From the NCBI GenBank assembly GCA_002255985.1, contig NKIR01000001.1:304914-368913 (forward strand): DNA of 64,000 bases, in the 5' to 3' direction. Origin of the DNA: Sphingomonadaceae bacterium PASS1. GTDB lineage: Bacteria > Pseudomonadota > Alphaproteobacteria > Sphingomonadales > Sphingomonadaceae. Positions 1 through 8,145 of this stretch are shown here, piece after piece; the first letter of the stretch is position 1, and every line of letters starts with the position of its first letter. The translations under genes and the position numbers were made by a program. The notes beneath the pieces were generated by a model, which was given only the letters and a program-made list of their open reading frames with translations, made no database searches and had not been told where the DNA came from.

Positions 1-1335
1 AGGCGCAATTCGGCCCGTCAGATGCTTGGCAAAGCTGGGGGCGTGGAGGATATCATCCACCGCTTTCAGTCCCCGGATCAACGCCGCCATATCCTCCGGA
101 TCGCCGACCAATCGGTGGTTGATGATGGGCGCATCCATTGGGTCGGCGCTTCGCAAACGGATTTCGCCTCGGCTGCGCGGCTTGGCGACATTGGTGTAGA
201 CGACGATACCCGGCTTGTGATGCGGTTTGCGTGAAACGGGATCATAAGCGAAAGGCCCAAATTGCAGCTTGATGTCCGGATGGGCAAGGCGAGGTTTTGA
301 ACGTAGGAACGCCATCCCCTCAACCGGTGTGATCGACATGATGCCGCGACCGCTGAGCAGATATTGGATCAGCCCCAGCCCGATATGAATAGGGCCCATT
401 TTTGTGTTTACCGTTGGAATATCCACGGTCACGCTGGTCTGCACACTGGCATGTTCCTGCAAATTCTTACCGACGTCTGGCGCATCCACCTTCAACTCGA
501 TCCCCAGCGCGCTAAGCTCTGCTGCCGGACCAATGCCAGAACGCAAGAGGATCGCGGGCGAAGCCAAACTGCTAGCACTGACAATCACTTCGCGCTTAGC
601 GGCGACGGTTCTAGACTGGCCGTCTTTCACATATTGCACGCCCGAAGCACGACCATCCTCGATCAGCACCTTGCCGACCATGGCATCGGTGATAACCGTC
701 AGATTGGGGCGTTTCATTGCAGGCTTCAGGAAAGCTAGCGCCGCGCTGGATCGTTGCCCGTTCTTCTGCGTGACATAAGCGATGAATGCGCCGTCGATGT
801 CGCCCGCGCAATAATCCTCTACTTTGCGGTATCCAATGTCGGCACAGGCATCGACAAACGCGTGCGAGAGCGGATGGATTTTGCGTGGCAAGGCAACCCC
901 CATCGGCCCGTCGGTCGCGTGCGATGCACTGGCAGAGCCATCAAAGCATTCGGAGCGTTTGAAGTAGGTCTGAACGCTATCCCAACCCCATCCGGTACAG
1001 CCCAGATCCTGCTCCCAACTGTCATAATCAGCGCGTGAGCCGCGGATATACATCATGCCATTGATCGAGGAACCGCCGCCGAGCATCTTGCCAGCGAACC
1101 ACATGGATTTGCGCCCACCCAGCGAAGGGTCAGGTTCAGTCATGTACATCCAGTCGGTCTTTGGTCGCCCGAGCAACTTCGCCGAACCCGAAGGCATTGT
1201 GGCAAGAAAGCCATCGCCAGGTCCGCCTGCTTCGAGCAGCACGACCGTACAATTCGGGTCTTCGGACAGGCGGCTGGCGAGCACACAACCCGCACTGCCA
1301 CCGCCTGCGATGACATAGTCGGCTTCGATACTCAT
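1..1335 (-). CDS. GMC-family FAD-dependent oxidoreductase (partial, C-terminus beyond window)
   Basis: Reading the minus strand from ATG at 1335 gives an open frame of 445 codons to the window edge, so the C-terminal part is missing. It starts MSIEADYVIAGGGSAG, with the dinucleotide-binding GGGSAG at residues 11-16. A GMC signature 1 (GKMLGGGSSING) and the later signature ASSLASPAILLRSGIG are both visible. The family (choline dehydrogenase, alcohol oxidases) oxidises alcohols to aldehydes or ketones with FAD; full members are usually about 530-560 residues. The catalytic His/Asn pair would lie in the missing part. The start overlaps the stop of the upstream SDR gene by 4 nt (ATGA), which suggests translational coupling in the catabolic operon. 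The substrate is unknown; a hydroxylated alicyclic intermediate is inferred from the neighbours. Confidence 0.9.
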   Translation of the reverse strand, partial: MSIEADYVIAGGGSAGCVLASRLSEDPNCTVVLLEAGGPGDGFLATMPSGSAKLLGRPKTDWMYMTEPDPSLGGRKSMWFAGKMLGGGSSINGMMYIRGSRADYDSWEQDLGCTGWGWDSVQTYFKRSECFDGSASASHATDGPMGVALPRKIHPLSHAFVDACADIGYRKVEDYCAGDIDGAFIAYVTQKNGQRSSAALAFLKPAMKRPNLTVITDAMVGKVLIEDGRASGVQYVKDGQSRTVAAKREVIVSASSLASPAILLRSGIGPAAELSALGIELKVDAPDVGKNLQEHASVQTSVTVDIPTVNTKMGPIHIGLGLIQYLLSGRGIMSITPVEGMAFLRSKPRLAHPDIKLQFGPFAYDPVSRKPHHKPGIVVYTNVAKPRSRGEIRLRSADPMDAPIINHRLVGDPEDMAALIRGLKAVDDILHAPSFAKHLTGRIAP

Positions 1336-2084
1336 GCGTTCAATCCACCATTGATACTGATGATTTGTCCGGTGATTTTTGCCGCATCGGGGCCGCATAG
1401 GAACAACGCCATGGGCGCGATGTCTTTGGGTGTCGGCAGGCCAAGCCCTGCCCTGTCAAAGGCGGTTCCCGCCCGCGCGGCATGTCTCTCAAACGCTGGC
1501 GTATCGGCGACAAAGCTGGGCGAGATACAATGCACTCGCACACCTTGGCGCGCTACTTCCAGCGCAAGATTTCGGGCAAAGCTCATAATCCCGCCGAATG
1601 CTGCGCCGATGACGGACTGACGCGGTGCGGCAAATTTGCCCGCGTCTGATGCAAAACCTATGATCGTGCCGCCGCGCACCGAAAGATGTGGCAGGGCGGA
1701 ATAGCAAAGTGTCTGGAAACTGCCCAACACCAGAGCTGCATGTTCGCCAAAGTTCGCAGGGTCTGCCTTGGCAAAGGGGCCAGCAACGCGCGCAGCGCCG
1801 GTTATGCCGCAGTGAATGACGGCATCGATACGCCGCGCCTCAACGGCAACCTTTTCGACCATCGCCTCAATGGCGCCGTCAGAGCGAAAGTCTGCGGGCG
1901 CGGCGATCAATTGGGCGTCGGTGACACGTTCGCGCAAACGCTCAACGGCCTTGGCCACGCTGTCCGCGCTCGACCCATGCACCGCAACGATTGCTCCGGC
2001 CTCGGTGGCCTGTGCGGCAATTTCAAAGCCAATCGCGCCAGTCGCGCCGGTCACCAGAACGACATCGCCACGGCTTATTGTCAC
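1332..2084 (-). CDS. SDR-family protein with altered catalytic motif
   Basis: A 250-residue Rossmann-fold protein with GTG start. The N-terminal TGATGAIG at residues 13-20 is a variant of the NAD(P)-binding TGxxxGxG, and the C-terminus (ITGQIISINGGLNA) is typical of classical short-chain dehydrogenases. Ser146 fits the catalytic serine (GFAS), but the YxxxK positions read I159-GAA-F163, so both catalytic Tyr and Lys are absent. The NNAG motif is also replaced by HCGIT. It may act through another mechanism (hydratase-like, isomerase-like or cofactor-binding) or as an inactive partner. The gene begins 14 nt after the aldehyde dehydrogenase stop and overlaps the GMC gene by 4 nt, so it is an operon member. 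Family assignment is firm; a redox function is not. Confidence 0.9.
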   Translation of the reverse strand: MTISRGDVVLVTGATGAIGFEIAAQATEAGAIVAVHGSSADSVAKAVERLRERVTDAQLIAAPADFRSDGAIEAMVEKVAVEARRIDAVIHCGITGAARVAGPFAKADPANFGEHAALVLGSFQTLCYSALPHLSVRGGTIIGFASDAGKFAAPRQSVIGAAFGGIMSFARNLALEVARQGVRVHCISPSFVADTPAFERHAARAGTAFDRAGLGLPTPKDIAPMALFLCGPDAAKITGQIISINGGLNA

Positions 2085-2098
2085 GCCGCGCGATCCAC

Positions 2099-3580
2099 TT
2101 AAACAGCGGAACCGAGGTTCATTACCTGAACATCTTGAAACGCGCGGATGCCCTCAACGCCGCGTTCGCGGCCAATACCGCTCATCTTCACACCGCCTGA
2201 CGAGCTGTTGGCGCTGGCGAAGAAGGCGTTGACATTGACCGTGCCGGTGCGGATACGCTTGGCAACGTCAAGCGCGGCGCGCGCGTCTTTGCCATAGACA
2301 TAGCCCGACAGGCCAAGCGAGCTATCATTCGCCATTTCAATCGCATGCTCGACATCACGGTAACCGATGACCGACACAACGGGGCCGAATATTTCATCCT
2401 GTGCCGATGGGTTCTTGTTGTCTGGCACGTCGAGAATGGTCGGTTCGAAAAAGTAACCGGGACGATCCGCGCGCTTGCCCCCAGAAACCACCGTCGCGCC
2501 TGCGTCGACCGCGAGTTTCACATAACGTTCGCACCGCTGGGCCTGCGCTTCGCTGATGACTGGACCCATGGTTGTTTCGGGGTCGGTCGAATCGCCGATC
2601 TTCAAATAAGCCATGCTGGCAGCCATCGCGCCCAGCACTTTGGCTTTTTCCGCTTCGGGAACGAAGATTCGGGTGCCGAGCACACAGCCCTGCCCCGCAT
2701 GCGCGATGCACACGCCGACTGCTGCGCTGAACGCGGCTTCGACCCGGTCAGGTAGGTAAATCTGTGCGGATTTGCCGCCAAGTTCCAGTTGCAACCGCTT
2801 CATCGACGGCGCGGCCTGTCCAGCCACAATGCTGCCAATCTCGGTCGAGCCAGTGAAACTGACCATGTTGACTGCGGGATCAGTGGTGAGCAATTGCGCA
2901 CCTTCGGCTCCACTTTCGGCGATGATGCTCAGCACGCCTTCGGGAAGACCCGCCTCTGCGGCGATTTCTGCGAGTGCCAGCGCGCTGAGCGGGGTCAATG
3001 GACTGGGTCGCAGAATGACGCAATTGCCTGTGGCCAGAGCGGGCATCAATTTCCACAAATTGATGTGTAGAGGGAAATTATACGCCGAAATCGCCGCAAC
3101 CACACCCACCGGTACATAGCGGCGGATGCTTTGCACAAAGCCGCCCATATTATTGATGCGTTCGTCGAGGGTGATGGGGTTTTCCTCAATTTCCGGCAGT
3201 TTCAAGCACAGGTCGAGCATCACATCCATTTGCGCCAGCGGTGCGCTAACCTGAGCAGGCAAAGCGAAGGATTTGATCGGCATCCCGGTTTCGGTGACAA
3301 TCAAATCGCGCAGATCATCTTGCCGCGCAGTAAAGCGCGCCAACAGATCGCGAACGATGGCGACGCGTTCCTTTTGGGGCCTTGCAGCCCACTCACCTTT
3401 GTCCGCCGCTGCTCGCGCTGCTGCAATCGCGGCCTTAGTCTGGTTGATCGACGCCCCCGCAAATTCGATAGTGACGTCACCAGTGGACGGATTGTGGACC
3501 GTAACGGGTTGGCCTTCCCCTGCGACAAGTTTGCCGCCAATCATCATTTTTGTGGGCAGCCAAGCGGTCGATGATGTCAC
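2099..3580 (-). CDS. NAD(P)+-dependent aldehyde dehydrogenase
   Basis: ALDH-superfamily protein of 493 residues from a GTG start at 3580. I chose this start because AGGAG (minus strand, 3593-3589) sits 8 nt upstream; a longer TTG-initiated frame from 3628 would overlap the preceding gene but has no comparable site. Visible motifs include SAYNFPLHI with the conserved Asn168, SFTGSTEIGS of the cofactor fold, LELGGKS with general-base Glu266, and GQGC with nucleophile Cys299. These residues predict an active enzyme oxidising an aldehyde to a carboxylate. It lies between the enone-reductase-like gene and the SDR gene in the catabolic operon, probably acting on an aldehyde formed by the monooxygenases or the GMC enzyme. 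The exact substrate cannot be assigned. Confidence 0.93.
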   Translation of the reverse strand: MTSSTAWLPTKMMIGGKLVAGEGQPVTVHNPSTGDVTIEFAGASINQTKAAIAAARAAADKGEWAARPQKERVAIVRDLLARFTARQDDLRDLIVTETGMPIKSFALPAQVSAPLAQMDVMLDLCLKLPEIEENPITLDERINNMGGFVQSIRRYVPVGVVAAISAYNFPLHINLWKLMPALATGNCVILRPSPLTPLSALALAEIAAEAGLPEGVLSIIAESGAEGAQLLTTDPAVNMVSFTGSTEIGSIVAGQAAPSMKRLQLELGGKSAQIYLPDRVEAAFSAAVGVCIAHAGQGCVLGTRIFVPEAEKAKVLGAMAASMAYLKIGDSTDPETTMGPVISEAQAQRCERYVKLAVDAGATVVSGGKRADRPGYFFEPTILDVPDNKNPSAQDEIFGPVVSVIGYRDVEHAIEMANDSSLGLSGYVYGKDARAALDVAKRIRTGTVNVNAFFASANSSSGGVKMSGIGRERGVEGIRAFQDVQVMNLGSAV

Positions 3581-3624
3581 GAATAATGCTCCTAAAAAAA
3601 TGTGAATTGGCGGATTGCCGCCCT

Positions 3625-4659
3625 TCAAGCGACGCGCACGACAACCTTGCCGGTGGTGCTGTGTTCAAACAGATTGACCTGTGCTTGCGGAAGATTTTCG
3701 AGGCCCTCGACGATGTGCACTTCGGGCTGTATCGCCCCGCTGGCCAGCAGTTCGGAAATTTCGCCCTCAAATGCGGGGCGCAAGGCGTCTTGCCCATATT
3801 GGCTGAAGCCCTGAATTCTTACGCCCTTGCCCATGACTGCGAATAGCACCGGCGGCAGATTATCGGTCTGCGATCCAGCGGTGGGATCCTGATATTGCGC
3901 CATCAAGCCAGATATCAGGATCAGCCCGCCATAGGCCATGAAGGGGACGACATCGGCCATCATCGGACCACCGACATTGTCGAAATAGACGTTGACGCCG
4001 TTTGGCAAAGCCACCGCCAATTGTGCATTGAAATCTGGTGCATTACGGTCTGCGACGGCATCATAGCCGACAACATCGAGCAGATAGCGCTTTTTGTCGT
4101 CGCCGCCAGCAATGCCGACCACACGACCACCGCGCGCCTTGACAAGTGCACCGACCGCAGAGCCCACTGCACCCGCTGCACCGCTGACCAGTACTGTCTG
4201 CCCTTCCTTTACGCCGCCCGCGACGCTTAGGCCGATATACGCCGTGAAGCCCGGAAGACCGCCGATGCCCAATGCGTTTTCGATTGCGCCGAGACTGGCT
4301 GGAACGCGTACTACACCCTGCCCGGTCGAGACGGCATAATGCTGCCATCCAAAACGACCTTCGACAATCTCGCCCACCTTAAAATCGGGATGGCGCGATT
4401 CGATGATCTCGCCCACAGCCGCACCAGGAATAACGTTACCCAACGGCAGCGACGGCATAGAGCTGCTACCCAAGGGCATTTTGTCGATAAAAATCCGCAG
4501 CATAGGATCGACCGAAACAAAGCTATTGCGAACCAGGAAGCTGCCATCGGCAACGTCTGGGACAGGACAATCCTCAACCGCAAAGTCCGATTGTTTCAAG
4601 TTTCCCTCAGGGTAGCTTTGGAGAACCACTTTTTGAGGGGTCTTATTGTCAAGCGACAT
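3625..4659 (-). CDS. NADP-dependent zinc-independent MDR oxidoreductase (CurA/alkenal reductase-like)
   Basis: A 344-residue medium-chain reductase. The N-terminal half is the catalytic GroES-like domain (VSVDPMLRIFID, typical of the prostaglandin/alkenal reductase branch). The Rossmann half carries SGAAGAVGSAVGALVKARG around residues 150-170 and YFDNVGG later. Zinc ligands are absent, as expected for this branch. Characterised relatives reduce the C=C bond of alpha,beta-unsaturated ketones or aldehydes with NADPH. In this cluster it could saturate an enone intermediate. It starts 77 nt after the amidohydrolase gene and is followed closely by the aldehyde dehydrogenase. Confidence in the family is high and in the substrate low. 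Confidence 0.92.
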   Translation of the reverse strand: MSLDNKTPQKVVLQSYPEGNLKQSDFAVEDCPVPDVADGSFLVRNSFVSVDPMLRIFIDKMPLGSSSMPSLPLGNVIPGAAVGEIIESRHPDFKVGEIVEGRFGWQHYAVSTGQGVVRVPASLGAIENALGIGGLPGFTAYIGLSVAGGVKEGQTVLVSGAAGAVGSAVGALVKARGGRVVGIAGGDDKKRYLLDVVGYDAVADRNAPDFNAQLAVALPNGVNVYFDNVGGPMMADVVPFMAYGGLILISGLMAQYQDPTAGSQTDNLPPVLFAVMGKGVRIQGFSQYGQDALRPAFEGEISELLASGAIQPEVHIVEGLENLPQAQVNLFEHSTTGKVVVRVA

Positions 4660-4736
4660 GGGTTAAACCCTATCTGGTTTCAGGAATCGAAAACGACGGG
4701 TAATCCCTGTCGAGGACCGGCCCGGCGCTTAAAAGA

Positions 4737-5885
4737 TTACAGGTTGAACAAGGCCTTAGCCCGACCGCCGCAGATCATCGCTTTGTCGGCTGCCGGAACG
4801 CCTTCGAACAGTTCTTCAATCTTAGCCATCGAATGCGGGAACGTGGTTTCCGAATGTGGATAGTCTGAAGACCACATTATGTTGCCAGCACCGGGCATGT
4901 CGCGGGTCAGAATGCCAACGCGGTCGTGGATGAACGAGGCATAGATGTTGCGGTCCATGAAATAGCTTGGCTCATGTTCCAAAACACTCTTCACCCAATG
5001 GCGCTGCTTGTGCCAAGTTTCGTCCATATAATTGGCGGCAAAGGCTAGCCAGCCCGAACCACTTTCGACCGAAGCGATCTTTAATTCGGGGAATCGCTGA
5101 AACACGCCGCCATAGATCATAATTGCCAGTGGTTCCGCCATACCGAATTTCGACATGAGCAAATCGGACAAGAAGAATTTCGGCTCGGTAAAGCGCACAA
5201 TACGACCGCCCAAATGGATGGTCAGCGGCACGCCGAGATCGCACATCGTTTTCCACAAGGGGTCAAATTCGGGATCGGCATAGCTGCGATCGCTATTGAT
5301 GTCTCCGGTCAACGCCCGCATCTGCGCTTCCCCGCCATTGAGCGAGGCGGCTTGCGACATAGGGAAAGCGGGAATGTTGATCGCCTTCAATCCCCGCGCA
5401 ACACAGTCGTGGATCATCTTTATAGTTTCATCCACGTCGCGCATCGGAACATAGCCAACACCGACCAACCGCTTGTTGTCATAGTTGCAAAAGTCTGCAA
5501 GCCAGCGGTTATAGGCGTCAAAACTCGCCATATGCAGTTCATGGTTTGTGGTGCCAAGCGGTCCGCCCCCAAACAGGATCGCGGTGTCAATACCGTCGGT
5601 GTCCATGTCATCAAGCCGCGCTTTCGGCATCCACCCGCCTGCACGTGCATCAGACGCTCGACCATGCATTTTGAAGTCCTTGCCTTCGCGGCCACCCTGC
5701 GCGCTAATCAAGTTAAGCTTCCGACGCGTGCCTTCAAAAACAATATAGTCGCAATCTTCGCCATGTTCGAGCTGCGGCGCGAGTGCGCGGAAATCGGCGG
5801 GCAGATAATCTGCCCACATGTCGTGCGACGGATTCACATGCGCATCGGCGTCGACAATCGGGTTTATCTTTGTGGCGATGTTCAT
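4737..5885 (-). CDS. amidohydrolase-2 family metal-dependent hydrolase/decarboxylase
   Basis: A 382-residue TIM-barrel protein of the amidohydrolase-2 (ACMSD-like, PF04909-type) family. The ATG at 5885 was preferred because GGAG lies about 9 nt upstream; an in-frame codon at 5945 would give an unsupported extension. Metal-site signatures are IVDADAHV near the N-terminus, TIHLGGR in the middle, and WSSDYPHSE near the C-terminus with the conserved Asp. The family includes decarboxylases and C-C or ester hydrolases acting on ring-derived acids. Tryptophans near the active-site segments and the cluster context suggest a cyclic or 1,3-diketone-like substrate, but that is inference. It is separated from P450 by 112 nt containing an inverted repeat. 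Confidence 0.88.
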   Translation of the reverse strand: MNIATKINPIVDADAHVNPSHDMWADYLPADFRALAPQLEHGEDCDYIVFEGTRRKLNLISAQGGREGKDFKMHGRASDARAGGWMPKARLDDMDTDGIDTAILFGGGPLGTTNHELHMASFDAYNRWLADFCNYDNKRLVGVGYVPMRDVDETIKMIHDCVARGLKAINIPAFPMSQAASLNGGEAQMRALTGDINSDRSYADPEFDPLWKTMCDLGVPLTIHLGGRIVRFTEPKFFLSDLLMSKFGMAEPLAIMIYGGVFQRFPELKIASVESGSGWLAFAANYMDETWHKQRHWVKSVLEHEPSYFMDRNIYASFIHDRVGILTRDMPGAGNIMWSSDYPHSETTFPHSMAKIEELFEGVPAADKAMICGGRAKALFNL

Positions 5886-5945
5886 AGTTGAGACTCCGTG
5901 GAATTGATCTGGTTGAATTCTACGCTTTGCAAATGACGGAAGCAA

Positions 5946-5970
5946 ATATCAATAAAGCGTTCATTGATAT
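5946..5970. promoter_or_regulatory. 8-bp inverted repeat upstream of amidohydrolase
   Basis: Arms ATATCAAT (5946-5953) and ATTGATAT (5963-5970) form a perfect 8-bp inverted repeat with a 9-nt spacer, in the 112-nt gap between the P450 stop and the amidohydrolase start. The AT-rich arms and lack of a T-run fit an operator better than a terminator. The binding protein is unknown. Confidence 0.35.
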
Positions 5971-5997
5971 GCTGTTGATATGATAATTGCCGTATCT

Positions 5998-7284
5998 CTA
6001 GCCGGAAACCGGTGTGTAACGTACATGCAGTGCATCCGGTCCACGGCCGATCAGCGTACCTCCTGACATCCTTGCTGTTGGATAATCCGGATTCCAGCGC
6101 AAATCGCCCAGGCGGTCCAGCACCGCCCCAAGCGCAACTTCCATCTCCTGTCGTGACAGATGCTGGCCAAGGCAGGCATGTGGCCCTGCGCCAAAGGCAA
6201 AATGGCGCTTCAGCGGTCGGTGGATATTGAAACTGTCGGGGTCTTCCCATTGCGTGCGGTCGTGATTGGCAGAACCAAGGCAGAGCATCGCTACCGAACC
6301 CTCTTTCATCTCCACACCTTCCAGCACGGTATCTTTTTCGACATAGCGCAAAAAGGCGGTGTCGGTCGGGTACCAACGGGTAACCTCTTGGATCGTAGCA
6401 CGCATCAGGCTGCGGTCGTTGCGCAACGCTTCCATCTGCTCGGGATGGTTGAGCAACGCCATGATCGTAATCCCCAATTGCCGCCAAGTGGTGCCGCCAC
6501 CGGCATGGACGATCAGGTTACAATAGCGCATCACCTCGTCGTCGGCCATCTTGCGCGTGCTGCCGTCTTCCAGCTCCAGATCGGCCTGCACAAAACGGCT
6601 GATTAGGTCGTCCTGCGGATAGGCACGGCGCTCAGTCATCAACCGCATCAATATGCGCGTTGCGGTCTCATGGCCCTTGATCATCTCTTCGCGGGTGCCG
6701 TGGAACAGCAACGCCTTGCGAAACTCCAACGCCTCGTCCGCCGGAATGCCAAAGCCTGTGGAGACCACGCTCATCGGTAAAGGCGCGCATAGCTCCAGAT
6801 TGAGGTCCGCATGGTCTTTTGCCATCAGCCGCTCGAACAGTTCATCTACCGCATCGACGATCCATTTGTCGGTCCACCAACCATCGGTGAACGACGGTTT
6901 GAACCAGGGCTTAGATACATTGCGCATCCGTTTGTGTTTGCCACCATCCATATTGAGCAAAGTATCCCCGAGCGCGGTGACGGACATTTTTTCATACACT
7001 CGGTTGCTAAAGGTATCGGGGTCCATGAACGCCTTGTTGACCGCATCGAACGACAGGATCGAATAGACGTCGCCGCCCCATTGATCGCTCACATACTGGC
7101 GGGGAATGCCCATCAAATCTTCAAGCGCGCCCTTAAGCACTGGCGGCCCATCATAGAGTTTTGCTAGGCAGGCATAGGGATCATCCGTCCCCCAACCCGC
7201 GGCCTTTGCCTCTTCGTCGGGGTTGAACATAACACCGCGATCATCGTTTGATAGGTCAACGGTATGTGTCGTTTTGGTTTCCAT
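5998..7284 (-). CDS. cytochrome P450
   Basis: A soluble bacterial-type P450 of 428 residues with no membrane anchor. The heme-binding segment FGAGPHACLG places the thiolate ligand at Cys371, and the K-helix ExxR is visible as EVTR. The I-helix reads AGGGTT at 261-266, so the acidic residue usually preceding the conserved Thr is Gly264, an unusual substitution. The enzyme should hydroxylate a hydrophobic substrate using O2 and two electrons. The nearest redox gene is a rubredoxin 22 nt upstream, and no ferredoxin or ferredoxin reductase is in the window. GGAG precedes the ATG at 7284. The CYP family cannot be named from this view. Confidence 0.95.
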   Translation of the reverse strand: METKTTHTVDLSNDDRGVMFNPDEEAKAAGWGTDDPYACLAKLYDGPPVLKGALEDLMGIPRQYVSDQWGGDVYSILSFDAVNKAFMDPDTFSNRVYEKMSVTALGDTLLNMDGGKHKRMRNVSKPWFKPSFTDGWWTDKWIVDAVDELFERLMAKDHADLNLELCAPLPMSVVSTGFGIPADEALEFRKALLFHGTREEMIKGHETATRILMRLMTERRAYPQDDLISRFVQADLELEDGSTRKMADDEVMRYCNLIVHAGGGTTWRQLGITIMALLNHPEQMEALRNDRSLMRATIQEVTRWYPTDTAFLRYVEKDTVLEGVEMKEGSVAMLCLGSANHDRTQWEDPDSFNIHRPLKRHFAFGAGPHACLGQHLSRQEMEVALGAVLDRLGDLRWNPDYPTARMSGGTLIGRGPDALHVRYTPVSG

Positions 7285-7306
7285 GTCTGGCCCTCTCCAA
7301 GGCTGT

Positions 7307-7513
7307 TCAAATCAGTTCAAAATCGGCCTTTCCGGCGGAACACATCGGGCAGCACCAATCGTCGGAAATATCCTCCCACCGCGTGCCTGGTGCGATGCCG
7401 CTATCGGAGTCACCTTCTTCTTCGTCGTAAATATGGCCGCAGAACAAGCAGCTATATTGCCGGTATTCGGCCTGTTCCCACGTTTCATGCATCGGTATCG
7501 GCGTCGTTGTCAT
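7307..7513 (-). CDS. rubredoxin
   Basis: A 68-residue rubredoxin with both iron-binding knuckles: CLFCG, then DWCCPMC, separated by the usual acidic linker (YDEEEGDSDSGIAPGTRW). It carries one electron at a mononuclear Fe(Cys)4 centre. The start at 7513 overlaps the end of the TetR gene by 29 nt; an internal ATG at 7492 would reduce the overlap to 8 nt, and neither has a clear ribosome-binding site. It lies 22 nt before the P450 gene, so it is an obvious candidate electron donor for that enzyme, although P450s more often use ferredoxins. The reductase must be encoded elsewhere. Confidence 0.95.
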   Translation of the reverse strand: MTTTPIPMHETWEQAEYRQYSCLFCGHIYDEEEGDSDSGIAPGTRWEDISDDWCCPMCSAGKADFELI

Positions 7514-8141
7514 AGATCAAAACCGGATAGGTTTTCTGCGCGACGTTGCCGCCTTCTACAAATGACAAAAACCGGTCAGCCAATATTTCAAGAACCAGTG
7601 GATCGTCGGCAATGCCCGCACCGCGTGCCGCATGGTTGCTCTGATCGAGTATTTCGTAAATTATCAGCCAAGCCTCCAGCCAGGCTTTCCGATCTGCCAC
7701 CGGGTCGATGGCAAAGGCGGGTAAATATTTCCCTAGTTCGACGATCAGGTTGCCAAGAAAGCCATGGGCATCGGCCGTAAAGTCGGGCTCTTGCGCGTTA
7801 GCCTGAATGAATACGCGCAACAACTGGCCGCTTTTCCGGTCTTCTTCAAACAACGTGCCAATCCATGTTTTTATAATGGATCGGTCAAGCCGGGCATATC
7901 GCGTTATTTCTAGAATACGTGGCATGGATGCTTCGACATTCAGGCGGAACAACTCCCTCGCCAGCGCCGACTTGCCGCTAAAATGGCGATAGAATGTCAT
8001 CCGGCTGATCCCGGCACTCGATGCAATATCCTCGACTGACGCCGCAAAATATCCCGTGGCGCAAAAAGCCTCGGCAGCAGCCGCAAGCATGAGTTCGCGG
8101 CTGCTTGGCTTCGGTTTGTTTACAGCGGCGGTTGTGGTCAC
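7485..8141 (-). CDS. TetR/AcrR-family transcriptional regulator
   Basis: About 218 residues from a GTG at 8141, 4 nt after the upstream amidohydrolase stop. The N-terminal helix-turn-helix is clear: AAAEAFCATGYFAASVEDIA followed by SSAGISRMTFYRHFSGK. The C-terminal half is a divergent ligand-binding domain. A longer in-frame extension to 8228 would overlap the upstream gene heavily and is not favoured. Placed inside the catabolic operon, it probably represses this cluster and is released by a pathway metabolite or CoA ester. A candidate operator is the inverted repeat at 9944-9962 upstream of the first gene of this sub-operon. Regulator class is secure; the ligand is unknown. Confidence 0.9.
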   Translation of the reverse strand: MTTTAAVNKPKPSSRELMLAAAAEAFCATGYFAASVEDIASSAGISRMTFYRHFSGKSALARELFRLNVEASMPRILEITRYARLDRSIIKTWIGTLFEEDRKSGQLLRVFIQANAQEPDFTADAHGFLGNLIVELGKYLPAFAIDPVADRKAWLEAWLIIYEILDQSNHAARGAGIADDPLVLEILADRFLSFVEGGNVAQKTYPVLIYDNDADTDA

Positions 8142-8145
8142 TTCC

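Noticed and set aside
3625-3628. TTG start at 3628 for the aldehyde dehydrogenase
   Set aside because: It gives a 4-nt overlap but no ribosome-binding site; the GTG at 3580 has AGGAG at correct spacing and matches normal family length.
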